Positions 1-8,101 of a DNA stretch of 64,000 nucleotides are shown in pieces; within the stretch, counting starts at the first letter, position 1; each line of letters opens with the position of its first letter. A program made the translations under genes and the position numbers. This DNA comes from Microbacterium sp. Root180. Its GTDB lineage: Bacteria; Actinomycetota; Actinomycetes; Actinomycetales; Microbacteriaceae. The stretch lies in assembly GCF_001428485.1 (NCBI RefSeq), contig NZ_LMHS01000003.1, positions 1,378,876 through 1,442,875 on the forward strand, read 5' to 3'. The notes beneath the pieces were generated by a model. The model saw nothing but the letters and a program-made list of their open reading frames with translations. It did not search any database and had not been told where the DNA came from.

Positions 1-211
1 GGTGTCTCGTGGACACGCACCAACGCTGTCATCCGTGCACGCCCGTGGGGAGGGGCTTGACGACCGCGGATTTCGGGGTGTAGTCATGCCCGGCGCACCC
101 CTTCCTCCCGGGCGAGGCGGCCGCGGACGGTCGTGTGGGTCGCTGTCAAGCCCCCCATTTCGCCGCATGCCGCCACCTAGCGTGAAGGCACCGAACGACC
201 GAGGAGGGACC
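1..211. other. Leading stretch without a recognisable gene
   Basis: No open frame here looks like a conserved protein. The stretch ends in a clear ribosome binding site (GAGGAGG, 201-207) serving the gene at 212. It probably contains the promoter of that gene, but I cannot point to defined -35 and -10 boxes. The 3' end of a gene lying outside the window could also reach into it. Confidence 0.5.
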
Positions 212-481
212 ATGCCCCAGGGACGCGGTTCGAACAGCCTCAACGACCCGGAACTCTACGAGAAGCTCCGCGACGACGGGGCGTCCAAGGAGAAGGCGGC
301 GCGGATCTCGAACGCGGCCGCGCGAGACGGCCGGAAGAAGGTCGGCGAGCGTGGTGGCGCATCGGGCTCGTACGACGACTGGACCGTCGACGACCTGCGC
401 CGCCGCGCCAAGGAGCTCGGTCTGACGGGATACTCGGGCAAGAAGAAGTCCGAGCTCATCGACATGCTCCGCAATCACTGA
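212..481 (+). CDS. DUF7218 / Rho termination factor N-terminal domain small protein
   Basis: An 89-residue basic and acidic protein starting at ATG 212 behind GAGGAGG; upstream extension of the frame is Pro/Arg-rich and unlike protein. The first half (NDPELYEKLRDDGASKEKAA) is the short motif of DUF7218-type actinobacterial proteins. The second half (about 53-88, WTVDDLRRRAKELGLTGYSG then KKKSELIDMLR) is a SAP/Rho-N helix-extended-helix motif that in other proteins binds nucleic acid. It is likely a small nucleic-acid-associated protein; its exact role is not known. It is followed after 22 bases by topoisomerase IB on the same strand, so the two may be co-transcribed. Confidence 0.85.
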   Translation: MPQGRGSNSLNDPELYEKLRDDGASKEKAARISNAAARDGRKKVGERGGASGSYDDWTVDDLRRRAKELGLTGYSGKKKSELIDMLRNH

Positions 482-503
482 CACGACCGCGAGGGGAGGA
501 CGG

Positions 504-1475
504 ATGCCGAAGCTCGCACGCGTCCGCCCGTTCGACGATCCCGGTCACCGCCGTGTGCGCGCAGGGTCGGGCTTCCGATACGTCGACCCGAAAGGCGCGT
601 CCGTCCCCGAGAGCGAGATCGACCGCATTCGCGCCCTCGTGATTCCCCCGGCATGGGAGGACGTCTGGATCAGCGTCCGCGCCGACGGTCACATCCAGGC
701 CGTGGGCACCGACGAGGCAGGTCGCAAGCAGTACCTGTACCACCCGGACTGGTCGGCCGGGCGCGATCGACGCAAGTACGCGCGCGCGCTTCGCCTCGCC
801 GAGACCCTGCCCCGCGCCCGCGGACGGGTCACCACGTCGCTGCGTCGCAGCGATCTCGATCGCGAACGGGTGCTGGCCACGGCGTTCCGGCTGCTCGACC
901 AGGCGGCACCGCGCATCGGCTCGGAGCGCTACCTGGCAGCGCACGGCAGCCGCGGGCTGACGACGCTGCAGCGACGGGATGCCACGGTGGCGGCATCCGT
1001 CGTCACGCTCTCGTTCCCCGGGAAGAGCGGCAAGCGCCAGCTTCTCGAGGTCGACGACTCCGATCTGGCGGGTGTCGTCGAGCTGCTCGCGGCGGGGCGC
1101 CCGCGGTCGGCGCTGCTGGCATGGGACCGCGGTCGCCGACGGGTGGCGCTCACCCCGGCCGAGGTCAACGCGTACGTGCGCTCGCTGACCGGTGAGAAGT
1201 TCACCGCGAAGGACTTCCGCACGCTGCGCGGCACGATCCTCGCCGCGGAGGCCCTCGCACGCATCGGCACCGTCGACACCGTCAAGGACCGCAAGCGTGC
1301 CGAGCTGCTCGCGGTGCGGGCGACGGCCGAGGCCCTCGGCAACACTCCGGCGGTCGCGCGCGGCTCCTACATCGACCCCCGCGTGTTCGCCAGGTACCGG
1401 GGCGGCGAGACGCTCGACCTCTCCATCTCGCCGGAGTCCGCGATCCTCGGCCTGATCCGGCCGAAGCGGCGCTGA
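504..1475 (+). CDS. DNA topoisomerase IB
   Basis: A 323-residue bacterial, poxvirus-like type IB topoisomerase, which relaxes supercoils through a 3'-phosphotyrosyl intermediate. The N-terminal domain (about 22-68) has the conserved GFRYVDPKG and IPPAWEDVWI segments. The catalytic domain carries the Arg motif TTLQRRDATV (about 154-162), the Lys motif FPGKSGKRQ (about 171-179), KDFRTLRGT, and the nucleophile Tyr289 in SYIDPRVF. ATG 504 is preceded by GAGGGGAGGA. Length is normal for the family. The last 20 or so bases of this gene recur at 3365-3387, past the inserted genes, evidence of a rearrangement just downstream. Confidence 0.95.
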   Translation: MPKLARVRPFDDPGHRRVRAGSGFRYVDPKGASVPESEIDRIRALVIPPAWEDVWISVRADGHIQAVGTDEAGRKQYLYHPDWSAGRDRRKYARALRLAETLPRARGRVTTSLRRSDLDRERVLATAFRLLDQAAPRIGSERYLAAHGSRGLTTLQRRDATVAASVVTLSFPGKSGKRQLLEVDDSDLAGVVELLAAGRPRSALLAWDRGRRRVALTPAEVNAYVRSLTGEKFTAKDFRTLRGTILAAEALARIGTVDTVKDRKRAELLAVRATAEALGNTPAVARGSYIDPRVFARYRGGETLDLSISPESAILGLIRPKRR

Positions 1476-1517
1476 CCTCGCGCGGTTCGGGTCGTGCGGG
1501 GTTCGCGCGGCCCGGAT

Positions 1518-1570
1518 GTGCGGGGGTTTGCACGCCAGATCGCGCGGGGATCGATGCATTCGCCCGCACA
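1518..1570. repeat. Dispersed palindromic repeat, family A copy 1
   Basis: Outer arms TGTGCGGG (1518-1525) and CCCGCACA (1563-1570) form a hairpin with an inner segment of about 37 bases. Read on the minus strand it begins TTGTGCGGGCGAATGC and contains GCAAAC before the second arm. The element at 39297-39360 has the same order, so the two are inverted copies of one REP-like family. No associated transposase is in the window. Confidence 0.65.
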
Positions 1571-1603
1571 ACCGAACGGGACCGGGGCGGGTCGGGTGGG
1601 GGG

Positions 1604-1713
1604 ATGCCCCAGCCGGTCGACCTGCGAACCTCGGTCTCGTGGTCGCCGGCGGCGCCCTGGGCGTCCTCGCCCGGGCCGCGCTACTCGCACCGGTGACCGA
1701 TCCCGGAACTGCC
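1604..1713 (+). pseudogene. Truncated, frameshifted duplicate of the crcB start
   Basis: From ATG 1604 about 110 bases align with the first 110 bases of the intact crcB at 3412 (first 26 bases identical, the remainder about 85% by eye). A one-base loss after CTGCGAAC shifts the frame by codon 9, and similarity stops near 1713, so this copy cannot make a channel. It sits just downstream of the complete topoisomerase gene, where crcB would normally begin, while the intact crcB lies past the inserted genes. Confidence 0.85.
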
Positions 1714-1864
1714 ACACGAGGATCTCTTCCCGCAGATGCCAGCCTGTGACGGCGTCATAGACGCGCCCTGGGCGGTGTCTTGAGGGTGAGGGTCCAAGTT
1801 CCAATGATGGCCGCGTCCGAATTGACTGCCCACCGTGCCGGCGCACGAGGGCAGGCATGGATCC

Positions 1865-2836
1865 GTGAGCGAAAACGGGCAAGGAATGCGAGCACGAAGC
1901 CGACCTGCCGTTGGAGTGATCGTGGCGCTAGCTGTTGGGGTGGCGCTCGCGGGTCCAGCGCATGCGGACGATGGATCGGATGCGATCGAGAACGCCCTTG
2001 AGCGTCTCCCGTCCGAGTACGGTGTCTTGCGCGATGAGGCGCACGCGACTCGTACGGTCAAGTTCAATATTCCGAACGACCCATCGGTCGGCGTGACCTT
2101 GGTCACGCGACATGGGGAGCTCCAGGTGGCGCTTCCGTTCGCTTCCCGTGCTGCCGACGGGGTGGAAGTTCAATCGAGCGCTCTCGCATACGACAACCGC
2201 AATGGGTCCGTGACGGTTCCAGTCGGCAAGAAGGACGGCTCGGTCCAGATCACGACCGTCCTCGAGACCCCTTCGGCGCCAACCTCATTTCCGTACGAGA
2301 TCAGCGTTGAGGGGCTACACCGCATTGAGGTCACCGATGACGGCGCAGCGATGTTCATCGCGGGGGACGGGTCATTCCTGGGTGGAGCGAGCGCCCCTTG
2401 GGCCGTGGATGCCGCAGGGAACGCTGTGCCGACCCGCTACGAGGTATCCGGCGCGACCCTCACCCAGGTTGTCGACCACGCAGCCGATGGTTATATCTAT
2501 CCGATCGTCGCGGACCCATGGCTCGGGGCAGCGCTCTACTACAACGCCTACGTGACGTGGGAAAGCAAGGGCCACAAGGTAAACACGCAACCCACTCCGT
2601 GGGGTGTCAACAACGCTTTACCGCAGCAATGGTGGGCGCACATTAGTGAGGTCAAATCTAGGCTGGGCGCGAACGCCTCCAAGTACAACGCGTCGATCCT
2701 GCAACAGCACTATTGTCATTTGGTTGGTCTGCCGTACAGCCTCCCCGTATTCAACTTGGAGTCGTGGCGACCGGTGATGTCCTACCCGAGTCAGGCGCCC
2801 TATCGGTGCAACTATCCGGAGGGTTACTACCACTAG
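1865..2836 (+). CDS. Secreted DUF2599-domain protein
   Basis: About 323 residues from GTG 1865 (AGGGCAGG lies 9-16 bases upstream; GTG 1835 and ATG 1886 are alternatives). An N-terminal signal peptide with a hydrophobic stretch of about 18 residues ends in AGPAHA. A middle beta-rich part is followed by YIYPIVADPWLG and then about 95 residues matching DUF2599: VTWES, QPTPWG, a conserved Cys-His in QQHYCH, LESWRPV and a second Cys in YRCN. Function of the family is unknown. Base use differs from its surroundings: less GC-rich, with a rare TTA leucine codon near 2617. Together with the flanking duplication this suggests acquisition by transfer. Confidence 0.8.
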   Translation: MSENGQGMRARSRPAVGVIVALAVGVALAGPAHADDGSDAIENALERLPSEYGVLRDEAHATRTVKFNIPNDPSVGVTLVTRHGELQVALPFASRAADGVEVQSSALAYDNRNGSVTVPVGKKDGSVQITTVLETPSAPTSFPYEISVEGLHRIEVTDDGAAMFIAGDGSFLGGASAPWAVDAAGNAVPTRYEVSGATLTQVVDHAADGYIYPIVADPWLGAALYYNAYVTWESKGHKVNTQPTPWGVNNALPQQWWAHISEVKSRLGANASKYNASILQQHYCHLVGLPYSLPVFNLESWRPVMSYPSQAPYRCNYPEGYYH

Positions 2837-2912
2837 CGCCGGGGGCGCCGCCTTTGCGCTCCCCTCACATCCAGCTTGAATGGTGATGAGGTCCGAAACG
2901 AAACGAGACGCC

Positions 2913-3359
2913 ATGGGTCGATGCAGAGCACGGGTGCTTCGGAGCGCGTCCCTCTCTGGAACCGCGGCCACGACACTGGCGGTGTCGTTGTTGCTGTCCG
3001 GATGCGGCGCACAGCCTGCAGATCGAGTCGATGAGGTGACCTTGGCGTCAGGAGTCACGTGCACGGTCGAGTGGCGACTGAAACCACAATCCGGTGCGGG
3101 CACTGCGACGAAGGTCGCGTCGGACGCGTTGGCAGGTGCGACGATCACCGAAGAGGAGATCCGTATGTGGGAGGCGCAGCTGCGTGAGGAGTACGTGGCT
3201 GAGTTCGGTGAGCCGGATGCTGAGAAGGAAGCGGAGTTCGAACGACTAGCGCCGGTCGAAGTGGTGAGAGAACAGGTTCGTGAGGCACTGGCTGCCGCGG
3301 GGTTCCCGGACAGCCCTTCCAGGCTCGTGGAAGTGGAAGGATCTGCTGACTGCGACTGA
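2913..3359 (+). CDS. Putative lipoprotein of the inserted pair
   Basis: About 148 residues from ATG 2913; ATG 2880 and 2886 are in frame and possible, and no site has a strong ribosome binding sequence. A basic start, hydrophobic core and lipobox LLSGC (Cys31) indicate export and lipid attachment. The rest is a short Cys-containing segment (VTCTVEWRL), a Glu-rich helix (about 80-125) and a final Cys near the C-terminus. I do not recognise a family. It follows the DUF2599 gene by 76 bases on the same strand and shares its less GC-rich character. The two may act as an exported pair, but nothing in the sequence shows what they do. Confidence 0.7.
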   Translation: MGRCRARVLRSASLSGTAATTLAVSLLLSGCGAQPADRVDEVTLASGVTCTVEWRLKPQSGAGTATKVASDALAGATITEEEIRMWEAQLREEYVAEFGEPDAEKEAEFERLAPVEVVREQVREALAAAGFPDSPSRLVEVEGSADCD

Positions 3360-3364
3360 GCGCC

Positions 3365-3387
3365 GCCTGATCCGGCCGAAGCGGCGC
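3365..3387. repeat. Second copy of the topoisomerase 3' end
   Basis: The 23 bases at 3365-3387 are identical to 1450-1472, the last codons of the topoisomerase gene. Here they lie outside any gene, between the inserted lipoprotein gene and intact crcB. With the crcB remnant at 1604-1713 this means both borders of the original topoisomerase-crcB junction are present twice, around the inserted DNA. Confidence 0.85.
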
Positions 3388-3411
3388 ACCTCGTCCGGGT
3401 AGCGTGAGGGG

Positions 3412-3825
3412 ATGCCCCAGCCGGTCGACCTGCGAACGCTCGGCCTGGTCGTCGCCGGGGGCGCCGTGGGGGTCCTCGCCCGGGCCGCCGTGCTCGCACC
3501 GATGACCGATCCCGGTGCCGTGCCGTGGGTGACGCTCGGCATCAACGCGGTCGGCAGCCTCCTGCTCGGCTTCGTCGTCGGCCTGCTCGACGGGCGCCGA
3601 CCGCGGTGGCGCGCCTTCCTCGGGACCGGTGTGCTCGGCGGGTTCACCACCTACAGCGCGTTCGCGGTGGAGACGGCTGTGTGGCTGTCGACACCGTGGC
3701 TCGCGGCGGGGCTGGCGGCGGCATCCGTCCTCGCGGGCGTCGCGGGCGCCGTCGCCGGACTCGCGATCGGCCGTCGGGTCGGCGGCGATCCGGTCGGAGC
3801 CGCGGAGCCGGAGGTCGCCGAATGA
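3412..3825 (+). CDS. crcB: Fluoride ion channel CrcB (Fluc), first subunit
   Basis: A 137-residue inner-membrane protein with four predicted transmembrane helices. Family signatures are NAVGS (Asn45) and the phenylalanine-box motif GGFTTYSAF (about 76-84). Fluc proteins form dual-topology dimers that export fluoride; in many Gram-positive bacteria two non-identical genes supply a heterodimer, as here. A charged tail ends the protein. The stop overlaps the start of the second crcB gene by four bases (ATGA), implying coupled translation. No fluoride riboswitch is visible in the short upstream space, which was rearranged. Confidence 0.95.
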   Translation: MPQPVDLRTLGLVVAGGAVGVLARAAVLAPMTDPGAVPWVTLGINAVGSLLLGFVVGLLDGRRPRWRAFLGTGVLGGFTTYSAFAVETAVWLSTPWLAAGLAAASVLAGVAGAVAGLAIGRRVGGDPVGAAEPEVAE

Positions 3826-4202
3826 ACCTCCTCGTCGTCCTCGGGCTCGCGGCGGCCGGCGGCGTCGGCGCCGGACTGCGCTACGTCGTCGATCGCCTGG
3901 TGCCGATGCGCGGCGGGTTCCCGCTCGGCATCCTCGTGGTGAACGTGACGGGCTCGCTGGCGCTGGGTGTCCTCACCGGACTCGGGACGGCGGTCGCCCC
4001 CGAGGTGGCGATCGTGCTCGGCGTCGGTCTGCTCGGCGGCTTCACGACCTTCAGCACCGTCTCGGTCGAATCGGTGCTCATCGCCGAGCGGAAACGGTGG
4101 TGGGATGCCGCGGCCAACCTTCTCGGAACGCTCGTCCTCGCCGTCGCGGCAGCCGCCGCGGGAATCGGGCTGGGATCGCTCCTCGCGGCATCGCTCACCT
4201 GA
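3822..4202 (+). CDS. crcB: Fluoride ion channel CrcB (Fluc), second subunit
   Basis: A 126-residue membrane protein paralogous to the preceding gene. It has NVTGS (Asn41) and GGFTTFST (about 72-79), the pore motifs of the fluoride channel family, and four hydrophobic segments. It starts at ATG 3822, inside the stop region of the first crcB gene. It is expected to pair with the upstream product as a heterodimer. Downstream, 113 bases separate it from the RND transporter; no clear hairpin terminator is seen. Confidence 0.95.
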   Translation: MNLLVVLGLAAAGGVGAGLRYVVDRLVPMRGGFPLGILVVNVTGSLALGVLTGLGTAVAPEVAIVLGVGLLGGFTTFSTVSVESVLIAERKRWWDAAANLLGTLVLAVAAAAAGIGLGSLLAASLT

Positions 4203-4237
4203 TTGCCCTCACAGGCCGAGTTCAGCGGGCCGGATGA

Positions 4238-4267
4238 GATACTGAAGCCGATACATCTCCGTATCGG
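4238..4267. promoter_or_regulatory. TetR-type operator upstream of the RND transporter
   Basis: Perfect inverted repeat with 7-base arms CCGATAC (4248-4254) and GTATCGG (4261-4267) around six bases. A further GATAC half-site occurs at 4238-4242. A possible -10 sequence (GAGATACT) overlaps the outer half-site. Such palindromes before efflux genes are typical TetR-family repressor sites. No regulator gene is adjacent; the only TetR gene in the window (15088-15753) has differently shaped sites beside it. Confidence 0.75.
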
Positions 4268-4315
4268 TGCGCCGCTCCGCGTGCAGCCGACCGCCCCATT
4301 CCTTCGAAGGCATCT

Positions 4316-7300
4316 GTGTCGAACCTCGCCGTCCTCAGCCTCAAGAACCGCGCGCTCATTGCGCTCGTGACGATCATCGCCGCCCTGTTCGGGTCGCTCG
4401 CACTCGTCAACCTCAAGCAGGAACTGATCCCGTCGATCGAGTTTCCCACGCTCATCATCGTCTCGGCCTACCCGGGCGCGTCGCCCGAGGTGGTCAACAA
4501 CGACGTCTCCACCCCGATCGAGAACGCGATCCAGGGGGTGCCCGGGCTTGAATCGAGCACCGCGACCAGTACGACCAACGCGTCGATCGTGCAGGCGTCG
4601 TTCACCTACGGCACCGACCTCGCCACCGCGGAGCAGAAGCTCACCCAGGCGATCAACCGGATCAGCTCGCAGCTGCCCGAGGGCGTCGAGCCGAACGTCA
4701 TCACCGCGAGCATCGATGACTTCCCCGTCATACAGCTCGCCGTAACCGGCTACGACGACCCGGAGACGATCCAGGCCGAGCTCGAGGCGTCCGTCATCCC
4801 CGACCTCGAGGACGTGCCGGGCGTCAACGAGGCGCAGATCGTCGGCGGCGTCGGCCAGCGCGTGACCATCACCCCCGACCAGGCGGCACTCGCCGGCGCG
4901 GGGTACACGCAGCAGGCGATCCGTGACGCGCTCGACCAGAACGGCGTGCTGTTCCCGGGCGGCGAGATCACCGAGGACGGCGAGACGCTCACCGTCCAGA
5001 CCGGGACCAAGATCGAGTCGGTCGACGAGATCGCGGCGCTGCCGCTCGTGCCCTCGGACCCGGAGCAGTTCGAGGACGGCACCATCACCATCGGCGACGT
5101 CGCCACCGTGGCGCAGGAAGAGGACCCGACCACGACGGTCTCGCGCGTCAACGGCGAGCCCGCCCTGACGATCGCGGTGACGAAGCTCCCGGCCGCCAAC
5201 ACCGTGGACGTCTCGCGGGGCGTGCTCGCGATCCTGCCCGAGCTGGAGGATTCGCTCGACGGCGCCACCTTCACGGTCGTCTTCGACCAGGCCCCGTACA
5301 TACAGGAGTCGATCGACACCCTTGCGAAGGAGGGTCTGCTCGGCCTGTTCTTCGCGGTGCTGGTGATCCTGATCTTCCTGCTGTCGGTGCGCGCGACGCT
5401 CGTGACCGCGATCTCGATCCCGACGAGCGTGCTGATCACGTTCATCGGCATCCAGGCGTTCGGCTACTCGCTAAACATCCTCACCCTCGGCGCGCTGACG
5501 ATCGCGATCGGACGCGTGGTCGACGACTCGATCGTCGTGATCGAGAACATCAAGCGCCACTATGTGGGCGATGCCGGCAAGAAGGCGTCGATCCTGCTGG
5601 GCGTCAAGGAGGTCGCCGGCGCGATCACGGCTTCGACCATCACGACGGTCGCCGTCTTCCTGCCGCTCGCCTTCGTGGGCGACGTCACCGGTGAGCTGTT
5701 CCGCCCCTTCGCGATGACCGTGACGATCGCGATGACGGCATCGCTGTTCGTCGCACTGACGATCGTCCCGGTTCTCGCATACTGGTTCCTCCGTCCGGGC
5801 AAGCCGCTTCTCGACGCCAGCGGGGCGCCGATCGATCCCGAGCACCCCGATGCGCCGCCGAGCCGCCTGCAGAAGTCGTACCTGCCGGTGCTGCGCTGGA
5901 CGCTCAAGCACTCGTGGGCCACGCTGACGCTGGCGGTGCTCGTGCTCGTCGGTACGGGTGCGCTCGCGGTCGTGGGTCTGCAGCAGGGATTCCTGAAGAC
6001 GAACTTCCTCGGCGACTCCGGGCAGAACACGTTCACGATGACGCAGTCCATCGGCGCGTCCCCGAGCCTCGAAGCCGAGAGCGCGGCGGCCGAACAGGTC
6101 GAAGAGGCGCTCGTCGACATCGAGGGCATCGAAACCGTCCAGGTGTCGATCGGCTCAAGCGGCTCCGCCCTGCGCGACGCCTTCTCGGGCGGCGGCAGCG
6201 GGATCACGTATTCCATCACCACCGACCCCGCCGCCGACCAGGTGGCGCTGCGCGAAGAGGTGCAGCGAGCCGTCGCCGACCTCGATGACGCCGGAACCAT
6301 CACCGTCGCGTCGTCGGGCGGCGGATTCGGTTCGAGCGACATCGCGATCGACGTCACCGCGCCCGACTCGGCGACGCTGCAGGAGGCGACCGACGAGGTC
6401 GTCGCCTCGGTGGACGGCGCCGAAGGCGTGGGCCAGGTCTCGACCAACCTGTCGGCGTCGCTGCCCTACATCGCGGTGATCGTCGACCGCGACAAGGCCG
6501 CCGCCGTCGGGCTGTCCGAGGTGGCCGTCGGCGCACTCGTGTCGAACACGATGCAGCCGCAGTCGATCGGGGTCGTCGAGATCGAGGACACCTCGCTCAC
6601 GGTCTACTTGGCCGCGTCACAGACCCCCGATTCGCTCGACGCGCTCCGCACGCTTCCCGTGCCCAGCGCGGCCGGCGTGATCCCGCTCGAGCAGGTCGCC
6701 ACGGTGGAGCAGAGCGAGGGCCCGACCTCGATCACCACCGAGGGCGGTCAGCGCACCTCCACGGTGACGGTCACGCCGTCCACCGACGACCTCGCCACCG
6801 CGACCGCCTCGGTGACCGCCGCGCTCGAGGGCGCCGAGCTGCCCACCGGAGCCGACGCCACCCTCGGCGGCGTCGTGACCCAGCAGCAGGACTCGTTCTC
6901 GCAGCTCGGTCTCGCGCTCCTCGCGGCCATCCTGATCGTTTACATCGTCATGGTCGCGACGTTCAAGTCGCTGCGCCAGCCGCTGCTGCTTCTGATCTCG
7001 GTGCCGTTCGCGGCGACCGGTGCGATCCTGCTGCAGATCATTACAGGCGTACCGCTCGGCGTCGCTTCGCTCATCGGCGTGCTGATGCTGATTGGCATCG
7101 TGGTGACGAACGCGATCGTGCTCGTCGACCTCGTGAACCAGTACCGCGAGAAGGGCCTCTCGGCCCATGACGCGACCGTGGCCGGCGGGTCTCGACGACT
7201 GCGCCCGATCCTCATGACGGCGCTCGCGACGATCTTCGCGCTCATCCCGATGGGACTGGGCATCACCGGTCAGGGCGGTTTCATCTCGCAGCCGCTGGCG

Positions 7301-7987
7301 ATCGTCGTCATCGGCGGCCTGGTGTCGTCGACGGTGCTGACCCTCCTCGTGCTGCCCACGCTCTACAACCTCGTCGAGGGTGCCAAGGAGCGTCGCATCG
7401 CCCGGCGTCACGGCGACGGAGGCGCCGTGGTCGCGGACGGCCCCGACCCCGATGCACCCGAGCCGGGAGCGGTTGCCATGGCTCCCGTCCTGAGCCGCCG
7501 GGAGCGTCGCCTGCTCGAGTCGGGTGGCGCCGCCGTGGCGGTCACCGAGGCCGACGTGCCGGTGATCGAAGAGGGTCCCGACGTCGAGGTGTCGGATTCG
7601 CCGGCCGCGGTCGCAGTGTCGGTGATCGAGGAAGGTCCCGACGTCGAGGTGTCGGATTCCGCGCCCGAGGGAGACGTGCCGGTGATCGAGGAGGGTCCTG
7701 ACATCGAGGTGTCGGATTCGGAGGTCGTGGCGGATGCTGCGCCCGAGGCTGAACCGGAGTTCGAGGTCGAGCCGGAATCCGCGGTCGAGGTGGTCGAGGC
7801 CGGGGACGAGGCAGAACCCGAGGTCGAGCCCGGGGTGGAGGCGGAGGCAGAGGCTGAGCCCAAGACCGATGCGGATGCGGATGCGGATGCGGATACCGAC
7901 CAGCCTGCGCACGACGGCGAGTCGCCCGACGGCGACGGGGTCGAGGCATACGATCAGCCGGCCGACGAGTCCGAACGCACCGAATGA
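4316..7987 (+). CDS. RND-family efflux transporter permease (AcrB-like)
   Basis: 1223 residues from GTG 4316, with GAAGG six bases upstream. About 1-1045 is a complete resistance-nodulation-division pump: N-terminal transmembrane helix, a porter domain, the helix carrying the proton-relay pair in GRVVDDSIVVIEN, a second periplasmic domain and a second block of helices. It probably exports drugs or other amphipathic compounds using proton motive force. No periplasmic adaptor gene is adjacent, as is common in actinobacteria. The C-terminal 150 or so residues are unusual: three 20-residue repeats containing VIEEGPDVEVSDS (from about 1078), then a strongly acidic Glu/Pro/Asp tail. The tail is likely cytosolic and could be a docking segment. 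The operator at 4248-4267 suggests TetR control. Confidence 0.92.
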   Translation: MSNLAVLSLKNRALIALVTIIAALFGSLALVNLKQELIPSIEFPTLIIVSAYPGASPEVVNNDVSTPIENAIQGVPGLESSTATSTTNASIVQASFTYGTDLATAEQKLTQAINRISSQLPEGVEPNVITASIDDFPVIQLAVTGYDDPETIQAELEASVIPDLEDVPGVNEAQIVGGVGQRVTITPDQAALAGAGYTQQAIRDALDQNGVLFPGGEITEDGETLTVQTGTKIESVDEIAALPLVPSDPEQFEDGTITIGDVATVAQEEDPTTTVSRVNGEPALTIAVTKLPAANTVDVSRGVLAILPELEDSLDGATFTVVFDQAPYIQESIDTLAKEGLLGLFFAVLVILIFLLSVRATLVTAISIPTSVLITFIGIQAFGYSLNILTLGALTIAIGRVVDDSIVVIENIKRHYVGDAGKKASILLGVKEVAGAITASTITTVAVFLPLAFVGDVTGELFRPFAMTVTIAMTASLFVALTIVPVLAYWFLRPGKPLLDASGAPIDPEHPDAPPSRLQKSYLPVLRWTLKHSWATLTLAVLVLVGTGALAVVGLQQGFLKTNFLGDSGQNTFTMTQSIGASPSLEAESAAAEQVEEALVDIEGIETVQVSIGSSGSALRDAFSGGGSGITYSITTDPAADQVALREEVQRAVADLDDAGTITVASSGGGFGSSDIAIDVTAPDSATLQEATDEVVASVDGAEGVGQVSTNLSASLPYIAVIVDRDKAAAVGLSEVAVGALVSNTMQPQSIGVVEIEDTSLTVYLAASQTPDSLDALRTLPVPSAAGVIPLEQVATVEQSEGPTSITTEGGQRTSTVTVTPSTDDLATATASVTAALEGAELPTGADATLGGVVTQQQDSFSQLGLALLAAILIVYIVMVATFKSLRQPLLLLISVPFAATGAILLQIITGVPLGVASLIGVLMLIGIVVTNAIVLVDLVNQYREKGLSAHDATVAGGSRRLRPILMTALATIFALIPMGLGITGQGGFISQPLAIVVIGGLVSSTVLTLLVLPTLYNLVEGAKERRIARRHGDGGAVVADGPDPDAPEPGAVAMAPVLSRRERRLLESGGAAVAVTEADVPVIEEGPDVEVSDSPAAVAVSVIEEGPDVEVSDSAPEGDVPVIEEGPDIEVSDSEVVADAAPEAEPEFEVEPESAVEVVEAGDEAEPEVEPGVEAEAEAEPKTDADADADADTDQPAHDGESPDGDGVEAYDQPADESERTE
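7549..7728 (+). repeat. Three 60-bp in-frame repeats in the transporter tail
   Basis: Units begin near 7549, 7609 and 7669, each encoding a version of VIEEGPDVEVSDS with one or two changes. The period of 60 bases equals 20 codons, so copy number can vary without breaking the frame. A short GATGCG run follows at 7868-7893, encoding alternating Asp-Ala. Confidence 0.85.
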
Positions 7988-8101
7988 CCCGGAGGTTCCC
8001 CCAGCACGGGTGATGCCCGCCTCAGACCGCTCGTCCTAGGCTCCAGCCGACGGATCGGGGGGGTCTGTTCGTCCCGCCCCTTCGCAGACCGAAGGAGTGG
8101 A

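Larger units (their letters stand above)
1476..1864. other. Disturbed intergenic region: palindromic repeat and crcB remnant
   Basis: About 390 bases without an intact gene. 1518-1570 holds a palindromic repeat with arms TGTGCGGG and CCCGCACA; its reverse complement resembles the repeat at 39297-39360. 1604-1713 is a damaged copy of the crcB start (separate entry). 1714-1864 resembles neither neighbour, is less GC-rich and leads into the DUF2599 gene. Long frames on both strands here look like chance high-GC frames. Confidence 0.7.

Noticed and set aside
1494-1760. Small Arg/Pro-rich open frames in the rearranged gap
   Set aside because: They overlap a palindromic repeat and the frameshifted crcB remnant and resemble no protein.
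3388-3411. Fluoride riboswitch before crcB
   Set aside because: Only 24 bases separate crcB from the duplicated topoisomerase fragment, and no conserved riboswitch core is seen there or before the remnant at 1604.
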